From assembly GCA_947034895.1 (NCBI GenBank), contig OX344762.1, positions 27,570,760 through 27,634,759 of the forward strand: a stretch of DNA of 64,000 nucleotides, given 5' to 3'. Position numbers and translations under genes: made by a program. This document shows positions 36,674-48,033 of this stretch, piece by piece. The notes under the pieces are model-generated. The model saw nothing but the letters and a program-made list of their open reading frames with translations. It was not told the origin of the DNA and made no database searches. This stretch comes from Rhytidiadelphus loreus. Taxonomy: Eukaryota; Streptophyta; Bryopsida; Hypnales; Hylocomiaceae. How positions within the stretch are numbered: position 1 is the stretch's first letter; every line of letters begins with the position of its first letter.

Positions 36674-36823
36674 CACTAGTAGAAAATCTGAAAATTCTGT
36701 CATTTTGGACGCGTTGTTTTGGACAAAATCTAACAGAAATCTATCCAAAACAACAAATTTCTATTAGATTTTGTCCAAAACAACGCGTCCGAAATGACAG
36801 AAATTTCAGATTTTCTACTACTG
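36674..36823. mobile_element. 150-bp CACTA-like MITE with AAT target duplication
   Basis: Left CACTAGTAGAAAATCTGAAA and inverted right CAGTAGTAGAAAATCTGAAA differ at one base. AAT flanks both sides (36671-36673, 36824-36826), the 3-bp duplication typical of CACTA elements. The arms of about 60-65 bp pair almost perfectly, so the whole sequence folds into a hairpin. Confidence 0.85.
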
Positions 36824-37899
36824 AATATTCTTTGTTGTTTGGGAGAAGATATGAATAATAACTTTAGCAAAAAAAGAATTTTATTTGCAATGTAGTCAAA
36901 AAATGAATCTTCAAAAATTGACAACAAAATATGTTTTATTATGAAGTATTTGGGAGCATAAAGACAAATGTTTACATAAGTATATATACTACAGTGCATT
37001 ATACTAATTTTGTAGGACTTATTAATACAATTTGTGCTATATTGGAAGTACAATAGAAAATGAAGTCATTCTGTAACTTTCCCAGCCATGCATGCAAGGT
37101 TTTTGAGAAAAGATGCCAAAGAGCTGCCCCTTCTTTGTATTTTTCACATGTGGTCAGTGTTTTACCTCAACCCATGGTAAGTTTCAGTAACTTACCTGTA
37201 GTCAAACCAAAATCCTTTGCCAACATGGTAGTTACTTGTTTCCTCGCTTGTTACTCAAGACATCAAGAGAAACGTGACTATGTTTTTTGTGATGTTCTCT
37301 GAAAGATGGACATCAGATAGAATAGAAGCTTGTTATGACCCTAACGTTGACGTGTTTCTTGCAACATCCAAGTGAATTAAGCCTCCTATGGCCAAAGTTC
37401 CATTTCTTTGCTCATGTTTTAAAAAACATTCTTGTTTTATGCTATCATCCAAAAAAACAGAGGCCACTACTAGTAGATGATCATTTGCACTTGTGTCTTA
37501 TATATAGAAGGATCTTTTGTTGGCACTTGTATGCAATGGCATTACAAGGTTAACAAAGCATGTGGGGGTTCAAAACACTATTGAACCATCTCATCTTTTG
37601 GAAGAAGCCACGCTAGTCATTTAGTTGGTGAAGAAGAATGTTGCATGAACCCAATATCAACACTTTTGTACAAATGTTGTACATAAGTCATTTAGGGATC
37701 TTAAAATGTGTCTTAAAATGAATGATAATGATATATATTACAATGATATTATGTTTCATTTTGGTTCTCAATGCATTGAAGATAATGACAACTAATTGTG
37801 ACATGTTTCTAAAACTGACCCCTATAAAATTTTGCCTAATATTTACACCTCTATTCATAAGAGCCTAGGGTTGATTTTGTATATTCATTTTCCCATCAC
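36824..37899. other. Intergenic DNA, no supported gene
   Basis: Short frames only. GACATC/AACGTTGACGTG blocks near 37300-37350 resemble those at 34.0-34.9 kb. Confidence 0.35.
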
Positions 37900-38238
37900 T
37901 TCACCTCTAAAGGACCAAAGTAATCATTCAATGTATCTAAGAGATCCTGGATAGTTATGGACAAAGTCAATTTGGGTCAGATGTTCACAAAAATTTTATA
38001 CAAGTTGTGACATGTAACCTTCAGTAGAAATATAATTTTTTTCTTCTGATTAGGTGTTTAGATAAAAAATTATCGTACCTTGAACTTTTTAGGCAACTCA
38101 GGCAACTTTAGGCAACATGTGCAAAACTCCTCCGCTACTTCTGAAATTTGGCAGGTAGATAACTTATATGATACAAGATGCAAATGTAAATAGAAATAAT
38201 CATGTCTAGTGTAAAAATCTCATTCTAGGAGGGATTAA
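37900..38238. mobile_element. Decayed TTAA-type element, about 339 bp
   Basis: The left end TTCACCTCTAAAGGACCAAA is three mismatches from the family A terminus; the right end reads AGGAGGGATTAA. Boundaries are tentative. Confidence 0.4.
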
Positions 38239-38365
38239 AATTTGCTAGTCGTATTACGCAAGGTGAAAAAAATACTTTTTCTTCTAACTTCAAACTCTAT
38301 AATCTTTCAATCCGTGCAATCAACATTATTGAAATTTGTTCCACACATTTCCAAAGTAGTTTAGT

Positions 38366-38932
38366 TTAACCTTGGAGTGCTTTGACGTCCAATTTATGGA
38401 CGATGTACAGGTTCAAAATTAGACTTTTTTTTCATTATAGCTTGAATGAAAGTCATCCTAATTTTTAGAGATACTTTATGAAGTTGTGGTCCTATCCAAG
38501 GGTTGGATTTGGTGTTACTAGAGCGCATATTTTTTCTAAAATTACAAATGTGAAAGTATGTGAAGTGGTTGACTTGCGTTGACTCTAGTTCAAACTTGGA
38601 ATTGCAAAAATGAGGTCATAGACTCAAAGATCAAAAAAATTCCACAAAAATTCATATCAAGATAACCTCATTTCAAATCTTTTCCAACAAAATCTACCTC
38701 AAAAATGATAATATTTTGCTTGAAATTGAATTTTGAAGGAATTTTGAATTTTTCCTTTCAAAATTTATAGAAAAATATTGGTGATAGCATTGGTGAATCT
38801 AAATATATTGTTACTAAAACTCTATAACTTCTATTTGCATCTCAATTCCAAAATATTCTTCCAAATAGTACTTAATGATGATTTTTCTGAAATTGTCAAT
38901 TTTAGAGATGAGTCACGACGCTTAGGGGTTAA
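38366..38932 (+). mobile_element. TTAA-bounded element, family C, 567 bp
   Basis: It begins TTAACCTTGGAGTGCTTTGA followed by CGTCC, and ends GACGCTTAGGGGTTAA. The body aligns nearly end to end with the inverted element at 47500-48033. Open frames inside are incidental. Confidence 0.65.
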
Positions 38933-39926
38933 ATTTGTACGGTTGAATTTTGAAAAATAAACTATCTTTTTCCAATAATGCAAATTTGATATTGCCTTGT
39001 GGTTCAAGCTCAAGTGCAGCCCCTCGTCTCCAGGCAACCTCGAGTTTGAGGGAAGGCTCCATGCATCTAGGCCTTTGCTTGGAAGGGACGGTGTAGATTG
39101 AAGGTGTGGGGAGGGCATGCTCTGGCTTGATGGCGAGGTGCTCTGGCTTAATGGAAGCTTGATTGGCTTGGCTTATAAGCAGTGTATTTTTTAAGTTTTT
39201 CTCTTGGTAGAGCGACTGGCACCCTAGAATGCAGTTAAGTAAGGAAAAAATGGATAGAATCATCCAAATTAATACTCTCATCCAAAATTTATCTATTATA
39301 AGGGAGTTTCATTCAAATACTGACTATCACTAGTATTTTTTTGGAAGACTTTGGCAATTTCATCCATGTTTTTGCCCATTTTTTATAATATAAGAGTAGC
39401 CACCTCCCCAAACAAGGTAGTTTTGGGCAACAATTCGCCAATAAAAAACTTACTACTCATAAGATTAACTTAATGGCTAGATGGAAGGTATTTTGGCTTA
39501 ATGGCTCAGTGGAAGCTTGGTTGGCTTGGCTTATGAAATTAAGATGCCACATGGTGACAATGACATGGGATTGTATTGATTTTGGTTCTTTTGCTTGCTT
39601 GATTTTGATTTTGGTGGAGAACACTAAATGTTGCCTTCGAAGTGGGCCCAACAGGTTGGATTTATCGAAGGATAAAATGCTGATTTTTTATATTTTCAAA
39701 ACATGATAAAATTTGCAAATTTTGAATTTATATTTGCAATCAAAGGCCTCAAATTAGCTAGGAGAAGTCTAGACACGGCTCAAAATACCCTAGACACGGC
39801 TCAAAATAGGGGGAATTTTTTTACTTTTACTTGTTATACAATTTGGTCATACTAAAACAGATCCTCCTCCCCAACCTCTCAATCCTTCCCCCCCCCCCCT
39901 CAAACTTTCAATTCTCCTCTAGTACC
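38933..39926. other. Intergenic DNA with small internal repeats
   Basis: A GGCTTAATGGAAGCTTGATTGG block near 39140 recurs, diverged, near 39493. CTAGACACGGCTCAAAATA is tandemly repeated near 39770-39808, and a C-run lies near 39890. Minus-strand frames at 38831-39281 have no domain support. Confidence 0.4.
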
Positions 39927-40722
39927 TTAACCCTAAATCCCTAATGTATATTAATAAATGCATTTGCATACTTGATATATCACATTGTAAGATTCTTAAT
40001 ATTTCATATATAGTCATCACTATTATAAAGGTATGACAAAAATCATTATGTAAATTTTATCATCATTACGTTACTAATCCATAAACTTTCCCTATCGGCC
40101 TATCCCTACCATAGTTTAGAAGATTTTTTCCAATGCTTTTGAATACTCTTGAATGTTCTTTTCTTCACATCTTAAGAGTACCTACTGAAGTGTATTAATA
40201 ATGAAAGAGATAAAATCTAAGATTAAAATTTTGAATAGTGCTATTTAATTAGGCCATATAATTATTGAATAAAAAATGTGTATAAAATCACTACTCTTAG
40301 AGTGTTACATTTCAACCCATCACAAAACTAGTTGTTTGGTGTTATTCATTTAATGAAGATTCAAATTATAGCGTTTTTAATGGTCAACTTACTATGGTTA
40401 TTGTATTTGCATATATTATATGTAACATTTGTATCATGTTTTTATTGCTTGCTTCAATAATATATGAGTTTCATATACATGTTCAAAAAGTTTTAATATA
40501 TATGGGTTTATGGAAATTCCAATGTACATTAGTGAGTATTATTTGAATATGTTATAAGAAGTTATAGAATGTTAAAAGCTTGTTAATTCACATGTGACTA
40601 ATGACACTAACCGAGGTCAAGCTTAATCTTATTTATACATGTAAAGGAAAATGGAAGTGAAACATTTAAAGAAAAAAGATTGTGCATACAATATGAATTT
40701 ATATCAGAAAAGTAAATGAACT

Positions 40723-41047
40723 CATTAGAAGGGATTCTGGGGTCCTGGAGGGCCGTTTCAAGTACCTCCCGGCGCCTAGTTCCCAGCAGTTCCCTCCCAT
40801 CCCTGCAAACGCGAGTGTTGCCATGTCACTTTTTCAAAAAAAAATTATTCTAAAAAAAAATCCAATGCAAAAAAAAATTGAAAATTTAATTTAATTTAAT
40901 TTATTTTTTTGAAAAGTGACGTGGCAGTCTCCATGCCATGTCACTACACTGCAGGAGCGCTACAGGAGTGCTGCTGTAGCGTAGTTCCCGCGTTGGGAAC
41001 AAGCTGGGAACTCGCAGCCCTCCCGCAGCCTGAAATCTCATCTAATG
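40723..41047. mobile_element. GC-armed MITE, copy 2 (325 bp)
   Basis: The left end CATTAGAAGGGATTC and inverted right end CATTAGATGAGATTTC match partly. It shares GGAGGGCCGTTTCAAG with the inverted copy at 52.6 kb. The GC-rich arms flank an A/T-rich core bounded by AGTGACGTGGC-type blocks. It is nested in the 39.9-42.4 kb element. Confidence 0.65.
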
Positions 41048-41227
41048 CATTTCTAAAACTATTGTAAACATTAATCCGTAGGTGTCTAAAGACTTTAGGC
41101 GATACCGAAAGCTATTCTAAACTATGTTTGTGTAGCTTCAACTCTAAAGAGTATATATGTGTCATCCTCATTAAAAGACAGCCATACAATTGAAATTCAA
41201 ATAAAATGCATAGATATTTTTGGATTC

Positions 41228-41520
41228 AGGTGTGCTTTAGGTGTGCTTGAGCTAGACTTCAAGTACACCTCATGCATATTTTTAAAAATTTAAAAATTTT
41301 GAATCAAAATTTTCAAGAATTTTTTCTAAAAAATAGCCTAAGCGTGCTTTAGGTGTGCTTGAAGCCTAGCTTAAGCACACTTCAAGCACACTTTTACTAT
41401 TGTCATTGCAATGAATTTAGATAACAATAGAAAAAAAGTTTGTTGAAATTCTTTACTCAATATTTTTTTTAAAGTGATCTTGAGGTGTGCTTGAGCTCAA
41501 GCACACCTCAAGCACACTTG
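41228..41520. repeat. Cluster of AGGTGTGCTT motifs with a 34-bp perfect palindrome
   Basis: About ten exact or one-to-two-mismatch copies of AGGTGTGCTT or its complement lie within 300 bp, grouped in three sites near 41228-41270, 41341-41395 and 41479-41519. In the third, two copies meet around GAGCTC to form a perfect palindrome at 41479-41512. Confidence 0.7.
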
Positions 41521-42354
41521 GGGTTTTCTTTTAAAAGAGTTTGCCTAAATTCTTTATTCAAAAGATGGTCTTGCATTAGGACAATAGTATTGTTAGGTGC
41601 ATGTTAGTTAGTTTTGAATAGGTACAAATTTTTATTATTCCAATGTTGTATTGGGGTAGATAGTCATTTAGGCATTATGCTTAAAAGTAAATGTCAAGTT
41701 TGATTAATGTCATTGATTGCTTAAATAGAAGTCACACTAATCACAATTGATAGAAGAAATAAAATTGCATTAACCTCTCAATTTTTTAACTACACCTGAT
41801 TTTTACATGATAATGAATACAATATTGACAAGCTATCTATGAAATTTGTTGTGATGGGTTGAAATGTAACACTCTAAGTATTAATAGTGATTTTATACAC
41901 ACTTTCTATTAATTAATTAAATTGCCTAATTGAATAGTACTATTCATATTTTAATTTTAGATTTTATCTCTTCTATTATTTATACACATTAGTAGTATAA
42001 TTTTATTATAAAATGGAACTATAAAGAGTGAAGACATTTGGCATTGTACGATTAAATTAGTAAGAATCAATAAATAAAAAGTACTCTTAAGATGTGAAGA
42101 AAAAAACATTCAAGAATATTCAAGAGCATTGGAGAAAATCTTCTAAATTGTAGTAGTAATAGAGAGTCTATGAAGTAGTAATGTGGGGATGATAAAGTTT
42201 ATAAATTATTTAACTATCTTGAAACTGTATTGTGATTTTTGTCATACCTTTTCAATATTGATGACTATCAATGAAATATTATGAATTCTACAATGTGATC
42301 TATCAAGTATGCAAAATGCATTTATCAATACACATTAGGGGTTTAGAGTTTAGA

Positions 42355-43069
42355 TATTGACAATTTGAGGATGAAATGTACTAAAATAGGAGGTCCTAAA
42401 ATGGCACAGTTTCTAAAATAGCCCACCTTCTTACACTATTTGTACATGTTTTTTTTTCCTAGCCCTTAGTAATGTACCAAAAGTGTACATTTTAGGAGGT
42501 GAGCCATTTTGGGGCCCTATGCCATTTCAATTGCAAAATTTTATAACTAATTACACAAAGCTCCAAAAAATATGAAACATTTTGGGTTAGATGTGAATTC
42601 CACTTGTCTTTTAGGAAAAACTTATTGAAAAATATTTAGAGATGTTTCACCTCCCCAAAATTCAATTCTAGCCCCTTAGGAAATCCATGTATGAACCTCC
42701 TACTATTTGTGTCAAAAAAATAAATTAAAAAAATTAAAAATCTGCATGCCAAATACACAGTCAGCATGCCAAATATCGAAATCAGCATGCCAGCATGTCC
42801 TGCCATATTTGAAGCTGGAGACAGCAATCTTCAATCTGTACGCTTGATTGCCATGGAGGGCCCAGATTGCACGGGCCCGCCCCGAAACTCGAGTCTGCCT
42901 GGAGACTTGGGGTGCAGCCCCTTGTTAAGTTGTAATCAGGTGACTCACGTCGTAACAGCGAGCTCAGCTTAAAAGTCACAGTGAAGACTTGATTTTGATC
43001 GACCGAGTGCATTTACATTTGTTGCAAACTTTCGGAGTGGGAAAGTGTTGATCTCAGCAAGCAGGAGAG
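42355..43069 (+). promoter_or_regulatory. 5' flank of the aldo-keto reductase gene
   Basis: The region turns GC-richer after about 42730. Four GCATG-containing blocks (GCATGCCAAATA twice, then two GCATGYC) lie at 42744-42800, about 270-330 bases before the ATG. CATGC is the core of the RY element bound by B3-domain regulators, so these are candidate control sites (inference). Confidence 0.35.
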
Positions 43070-46000
43070 ATGGCGGGTCTCCTCAAATTAAACAATGGGA
43101 TGTCGATGCCGGCAATTGGGTTGGGCATAGGAATGAAGGACGACCGCACGGAGGATGCCATTTTTGCAGCAATCGAGGTGCGTGCGTGGGTGTACAACTT
43201 TGCTTCAGTTGGTAGTACAATCCGCTTGTCATTCAGTTTTTCTCATTTTCAGGATCATGGTTTCAGCTTCTTGCGCAATTTCTTGTCGGATAGTCTTGTT
43301 CACACCCAAATGACGCTGAAGGCCTAAAATTCTCTTACCATTATTATGAAATTCGTCTGGGTTGGTGTGTTTGGGGAAGCTTACCACCTTGCCGTGACCG
43401 AGCTCCTGCAGCGTCTGAATCCCAGCTCTCATGGTCATGTCCACCGCCAATTCTCTATGTTGCCATGTTCTCTTTTTCTCGTTCTCCTCCCATCTACTCA
43501 CGAGATAGAGTACTGGAGCAGAATGTTTTTCATACACTAGAGTGTACTTAGGTTTCTTGTGATTTGCGTCCTAATGTTAAGCTCTTCAATTGAGGAGTCT
43601 ATTGAATTTGCCTTGGATTTCAAGTTAGGTAGAAGCTCCATTAACCAAACAGTTCTGTACATTAGAGAGTCTCCATTGACCATACAGGTGAGCTCTGAAT
43701 TGTGCTAATTGTGAAAATACTTGATCTATTATCCTTTGCTTTTTTTGGAAATGATTTTGTAGCTTAACCCAAAACTAATGTGCAAAATTTTAGATGGTGC
43801 ACGTTTTTAGATTCGTATAGGGCGCGGTTCAAAGTTCACCTGTATGGTGAATGGAATCTCTCCCTTACCGTATGGTGAGTGGAGACCTTATATTAGGTCG
43901 AAAAAGCTGATGACCGCCGTTGCATCTTGATCTGACTGGATTGAAGCATGTTGGGCAGATTGGATGCAAGCATGTGTCTTGTGAATTATAATGTTCGGCT
44001 CCTCAATTCAGGAGGGTCTTGAATTTTGCCATGGATTAGGGTTTAGTGTTCATGTAGGTCGTCGGAAGCCAAAGACCTTTGTCACTTCTAGACCTGACTG
44101 GATGCAAGCATGTTTGGCAGATTGGGTACCGCTGTTTCGACACGGCGCGCATGTACGGGACGGAGCCCCTGCTGGGGTCCGCCTTGGCGAAGGCGTTTCG
44201 GGCTGGCCTCGTGCGGCGAGAGGATGTCTTTGTGACCACTAAGCTGACCCCCGTGGACGCAGACCCTGCGGACGTTGTGGCCGCGCTCCGGAGCTCCTTG
44301 CGTGATTTGCAACTGGAGTATGTGGATCTATTTCTGGTGCACTGGCCTTTCCAGGCGAAGAGAAACGCCAGTATTTTTAACGTGCAACCGAGCGACATCA
44401 TGCCCTTGAAGGTAGGGGAGGTTTGGCAGGCCATGGAGAGCTGTGTGGAGGCGGGTCTGGCCAAGGCCATTGGCGTCAGTAACTGGTCCATCAAAAAGCT
44501 GGAAGAGCTTTTATCTCTGGCTCGGATTCCTCCGACTGTGAACCAGGTGCTCCCATTTTTCTCCCCCTCCCCTTGCATTCTATTCCTAATTTTGTTTCAC
44601 TCCTACCCATGATGTTGAAACCATATTGTTATTCATAACCATCATTCTTTAGACTGCGGTCTTAGCATCTTGAAAAGCGAATCCGAGCAGTGTCCGGGGA
44701 GAAAGTGAGCCAAACCTTCCAGTATCCCTTGTTTTCTTTTATTGATCTGTTTTTCACTGATATGCGTCAGTTGTTTTTGTGTACTTTTACTTGAAACATA
44801 GTTTTTTGTCAAGTCTTGCTTGAAGTTGTTTGATTTTCAATCGATGTTGTGGGGAAATAAACTGGCTCATCTTCCATTAGCCTCTGTATTTGATTCTGAT
44901 TTTGATTCTGAGTGTATAATGAACCCACAAGATTGATGATAGCAAATGAGAGATGAATCCGTGACAACTCAATAGTCAGTACCGGCAGTCTTTGGTTCAT
45001 TCCAGGTCTATCTTAATCTTATTAGAGGTAGCATGATGTTTTAGATTCCATTCTAGTATGGGGAAGGTGCTACAGAATATTACGAATTCTAAAGTATTAG
45101 CACCATTTTAGTCCATCGAGTTAATTCTTAGAAACTCTAGAACGACTTAATTGTCATGTTTGCTCTATTGACGGAATTGAATCCCACTGTGAGGGCTTAC
45201 ATGAATTTTGAGTTGCCCTACTAAAACCTTACGTCAGTCCGCTGAACGGTGTTGACCTGAATTTGGACGCCCGTCCAGAACTTTTGTCACTCTGAATCCA
45301 ATTTAAGGAGTGCGAGGTTGTTCCTGCTCTGGCCCTTTGCATGCCTCTTTTGTCACCAGCGATGCTTTCCGGGAGCTTGTTCTGTTACCGTGCTTGTTTG
45401 AGCTGGGAATTGTATTTTCTGTTTTTTCGATACCAGAATGAGGCTCTGATGCCAAGGGAATGGGAATTTCAGGTGGAGATGCATCCCCTGTGGCGACAGG
45501 ACAAGCTCCGGCAGTATTGCCGGCAGAAGGGCATCGTGGTAACGGCCTATTCACCTCTGGGAGCGCCCAACAGTGGATACGGGATCAACGATGTCATCAC
45601 CAATCCCACCATCAACGATATTGCGCTAAGGGAGAAGAAAACTCCCGCACAGGTCTGTTCTAAATCCTATGAAGAAATAGACCCTGGGCCATGCCAAACA
45701 GTCCTGTTGTGTACAAAGTCTCGAGATAGAATCAGTGGACAACGTAACGAGAAAGTAGAGCCTCGCCATGAGAAGTACTTGTTGAGCCACATGAGTAGCA
45801 GGAGATCTTATTTCTGATAGCAAGGCTCTACTTCCACGTTACCAGAAAGAAACAAATGGTCAAGGGTCTCAATAGAAGTTTACCATAATGGTTAAGAAGG
45901 ACAAGTGTATGAGGTATAACCTTACTCTGCACTTCCAATGCTCGGTCGCCGCCTCTGAAGAGATGATCTCCATTGAGGTTAGGGTTTTTATTCCGCGACT

Positions 46001-46397
46001 TTGAACACAGTGGACTTTTAAGCATGTCGTTGTCTCCCTTGGGACAGGGTCTATTTTGCCATGTGATCACACCAACCTGGAGCTTTTCTATGTGTTTGGA
46101 AGCTGGCTCACAGACTCTGATTGATTTCCCGTTGAAGGGGGCTCCTGTAACCACCATCCTGTTCCTGTGCAGGTGATTTTACGGTGGTTCGCAGGGAAAG
46201 AGGTGGGCTTCGTAGTGCGAAGCTACAACAGAACTCGTTTGGAGGAGAATTTCAACGTGCTGGACTGCACCCTCACAGATGCTGACATTGAGAGGCTGGA
46301 CAACATTCCAGATCAGAAGAAAGCTTTTTCTGGAGAAATGTTCCTACAGCCCGAGCATGGTCCTTTCAAGTCTTTGAAGGATATATGGGATGAGTGA
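43070..46397 (+). CDS. Aldo-keto reductase, plant AKR4-like
   Basis: Predicted cytosolic NADPH-dependent carbonyl reductase of 312 residues, the usual AKR length. Exons are 43070-43177, 44121-44546, 45473-45652 and 46173-46397; all introns are GT-AG and phase 0. The family motif GYRCFDTARMYG follows the first junction. The catalytic tetrad is complete: Asp43, Tyr48, Lys77 (FVTTKL) and His110 (LFLVHWP). The cofactor-pocket motif AIGVSNW (Asn157), VNQVEMHP and VTAYSPLGA are present. The PKS/VKS motif that contacts the NADPH 2'-phosphate reads VVRSYNRTRLEENF here, with Arg replacing Lys. VNQVEMHPLW and the long loop after HWPF resemble the AKR4 group (deoxymugineic acid synthase, chalcone, codeinone and methylecgonone reductases). 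The substrate cannot be predicted. Intron 1 carries an internal duplication with a decoy acceptor, described separately. The ATG at 43070 starts the family's conserved N-terminus (KLNNGMSMPAIGLG). Confidence 0.92.
43573..44133 (+). repeat. Degenerate duplications inside AKR intron 1
   Basis: AATGTTAAGCTCTTCAATTG at 43573 corresponds to AATGTTCGGCTCCTCAATTC at 43989. Separately, the acceptor region at about 44091-44133 has an earlier copy at 43929-43968, including a TTGGGCAG|ATTGG decoy of the real TTTGGCAG|ATTGGG acceptor. Using the decoy would lead quickly to a stop codon. Confidence 0.6.
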
Positions 46398-46483
46398 CTC
46401 ATCTGATCCGAGGCCTTGAACTCTTCCACTCACTCTTTCAAGTTGTTGGGAGACAGTGCTGAACAGCTCTTATTGCTGCACTG

Positions 46484-46706
46484 TTAACCCCAAGTGATAG
46501 TACTCTCAAGGTCTATATTCTGGATGATGATCCGTGTGCTTCAAGGTGCTGTTTGGTCCAAATAACTTCTCTTTCAGCCCAAGTACTCGTTGGATTTTCT
46601 CAAGTAGTCTTCCTTTGTGACTAATTTGATGAAAAAGAGTTAAAAATATATTTGTAGAAAGATATAAGCCAAAATTCAGAATACGATTTGGGCGTTGTAG
46701 GGTTAA
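46484..46706. mobile_element. TTAA-bounded element, 223 bp
   Basis: Left TTAACCCCAAGTGATAG and right GGGCGTTGTAGGGTTAA end on TTAA. It lies just downstream of the aldo-keto reductase stop and may fall in or near its 3' untranslated region. Confidence 0.5.
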
Positions 46707-46767
46707 GTAGGTAGCAAGATATTCACTGAAACAGTTAGTAGCTCAGATGGAGATATTTGTTAATGCC

Positions 46768-46965
46768 AACAACAAAAAGATACCACAACTTTGAGTTGTT
46801 TTTAATGACTACTTTTAAATTGAAATTCAAGTATTTACCAATGCATTAAATATAGTTAGTTAGTATGTTATAGAATAAAAATATATATATGACAAAATAT
46901 TGATAAATGCATTTGATAAACATAGAATTAAGACATTGTCAAAATTGTGGTATCTTTTTGTTGTT
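46768..46965. mobile_element. MITE-like 198-bp inverted repeat
   Basis: A 21-bp sequence beginning AACAACAAAAAGATACCACA at 46768 is perfectly inverted at 46945-46965. No clear target duplication was seen, so the ends are provisional. Confidence 0.5.
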
Positions 46966-47499
46966 ATCAAAGCATATTAAGTCACTTAGTATTCAATGAA
47001 ATGCACCATATACAACCCATACAAACTAATATGTTGGATTCAAAAAGATTGCAATAAAAACAATTGTTTTGGTTGCTAATGCAAATCAAAATGATTTGTA
47101 TCAATTGTGTATTAGGATATATGTCTTCAATTCTATTCAAAGTAGATGCAACAATGGTTCAAATTGCAACCTATAAGTCATCTATGATTGTAAAAGAAAT
47201 CTTAGGTCTTTGATTCATTAAGAATCTTCAAATTCCATTCAAATAAATATTATGTACAATTTTGTCTATAAATAATTATTTTGAAGCTCGTGTATGTCAA
47301 CTTTTTACAATATTAATGAAGGTGGGTCTTAAATGGTGTACAACATGCCTTAACATTTCAACATGTCTTAACAATTATTTTAGGATTGTAGTATACAAAA
47401 GATACTACAACATTTAGATTTACTCATCTAGATTTTGTCCATTCATTTTCAATGTTTGGTGCATGGATTGAAAGTGAATGCAACATACTTAGTTTTTGA
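46966..47499. other. AT-rich intergenic DNA
   Basis: Nothing recognised. Confidence 0.3.
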
Positions 47500-48033
47500 A
47501 ATCATTGTATTTGGAAGAATATTTTGGAAATTATATACAAATAAAGGTAGTAGATTTTGAATTGTAGATTTTATCCATATGGTTAGATTCACCAATGTCT
47601 ATCATTAATATTTCTTTATAAATTTTGAAAGAGAAATTTGAGAATTCCTTCTAAATTCGATTACAAGCAAAATATTATCATTTTTTGAATAAATGTTTTT
47701 TGAAATTCATTTGAAATGAGGTTCTCTTGACATGGTGATTTTTTGAAATTTTTTGTGTTCTTAAAATTTATGACCTCATTTTTGCAAATCTAATTTTTGA
47801 ACTAGAGTCAAATCAATTTTGGCTTGGTCAAAAACTTGACATTCTTTCACATTTGTAAGTTTAGAAAAATATGTACTCTAGTAATACCAAGTCCAAACAT
47901 TAGATAGGACAACAACTTTATAAAGTATCTCCAAAAACTAGGATGACTTTCATCCAAGCAGAATGAGAAAGAACCAAAAGATTCATTTTGTTCATCATCT
48001 AGAAATTGGACGTTGAAGCGCTTAGGGGTTATT
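47500..48033 (-). mobile_element. Family C TTAA-type element, inverted
   Basis: It ends GAAGCGCTTAGGGGTTAT, with one change from TTAA. Read on the minus strand it aligns with 38366-38932 almost throughout, sharing GATGAAAGTCATCCTA, GATAATATTTTGCTTG and the final CCAAAATATTCTTCCAAATA. The far terminus is not preserved. Confidence 0.6.

Larger units (their letters stand above)
39927..42354. mobile_element. 2.4-kb element with about 400-500-bp inverted arms
   Basis: The left arm (39927-40325) realigns inverted with the right arm (about 41852-42354). Matching blocks include CCCTAATGTATATTAATAAA near the ends, CACATCTTAAGAGTAC, GAGATAAAATCTAA and GAGTGTTACATTTCAACCCA at the inner edges. The right arm has about 100 extra bases. 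The interior has no transposase frame and holds a nested GC-armed MITE (40723-41047) and a cluster of AGGTGTGCTT motifs. The superfamily is unclear; long arms suggest a Mutator-like or foldback element. Confidence 0.7.
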
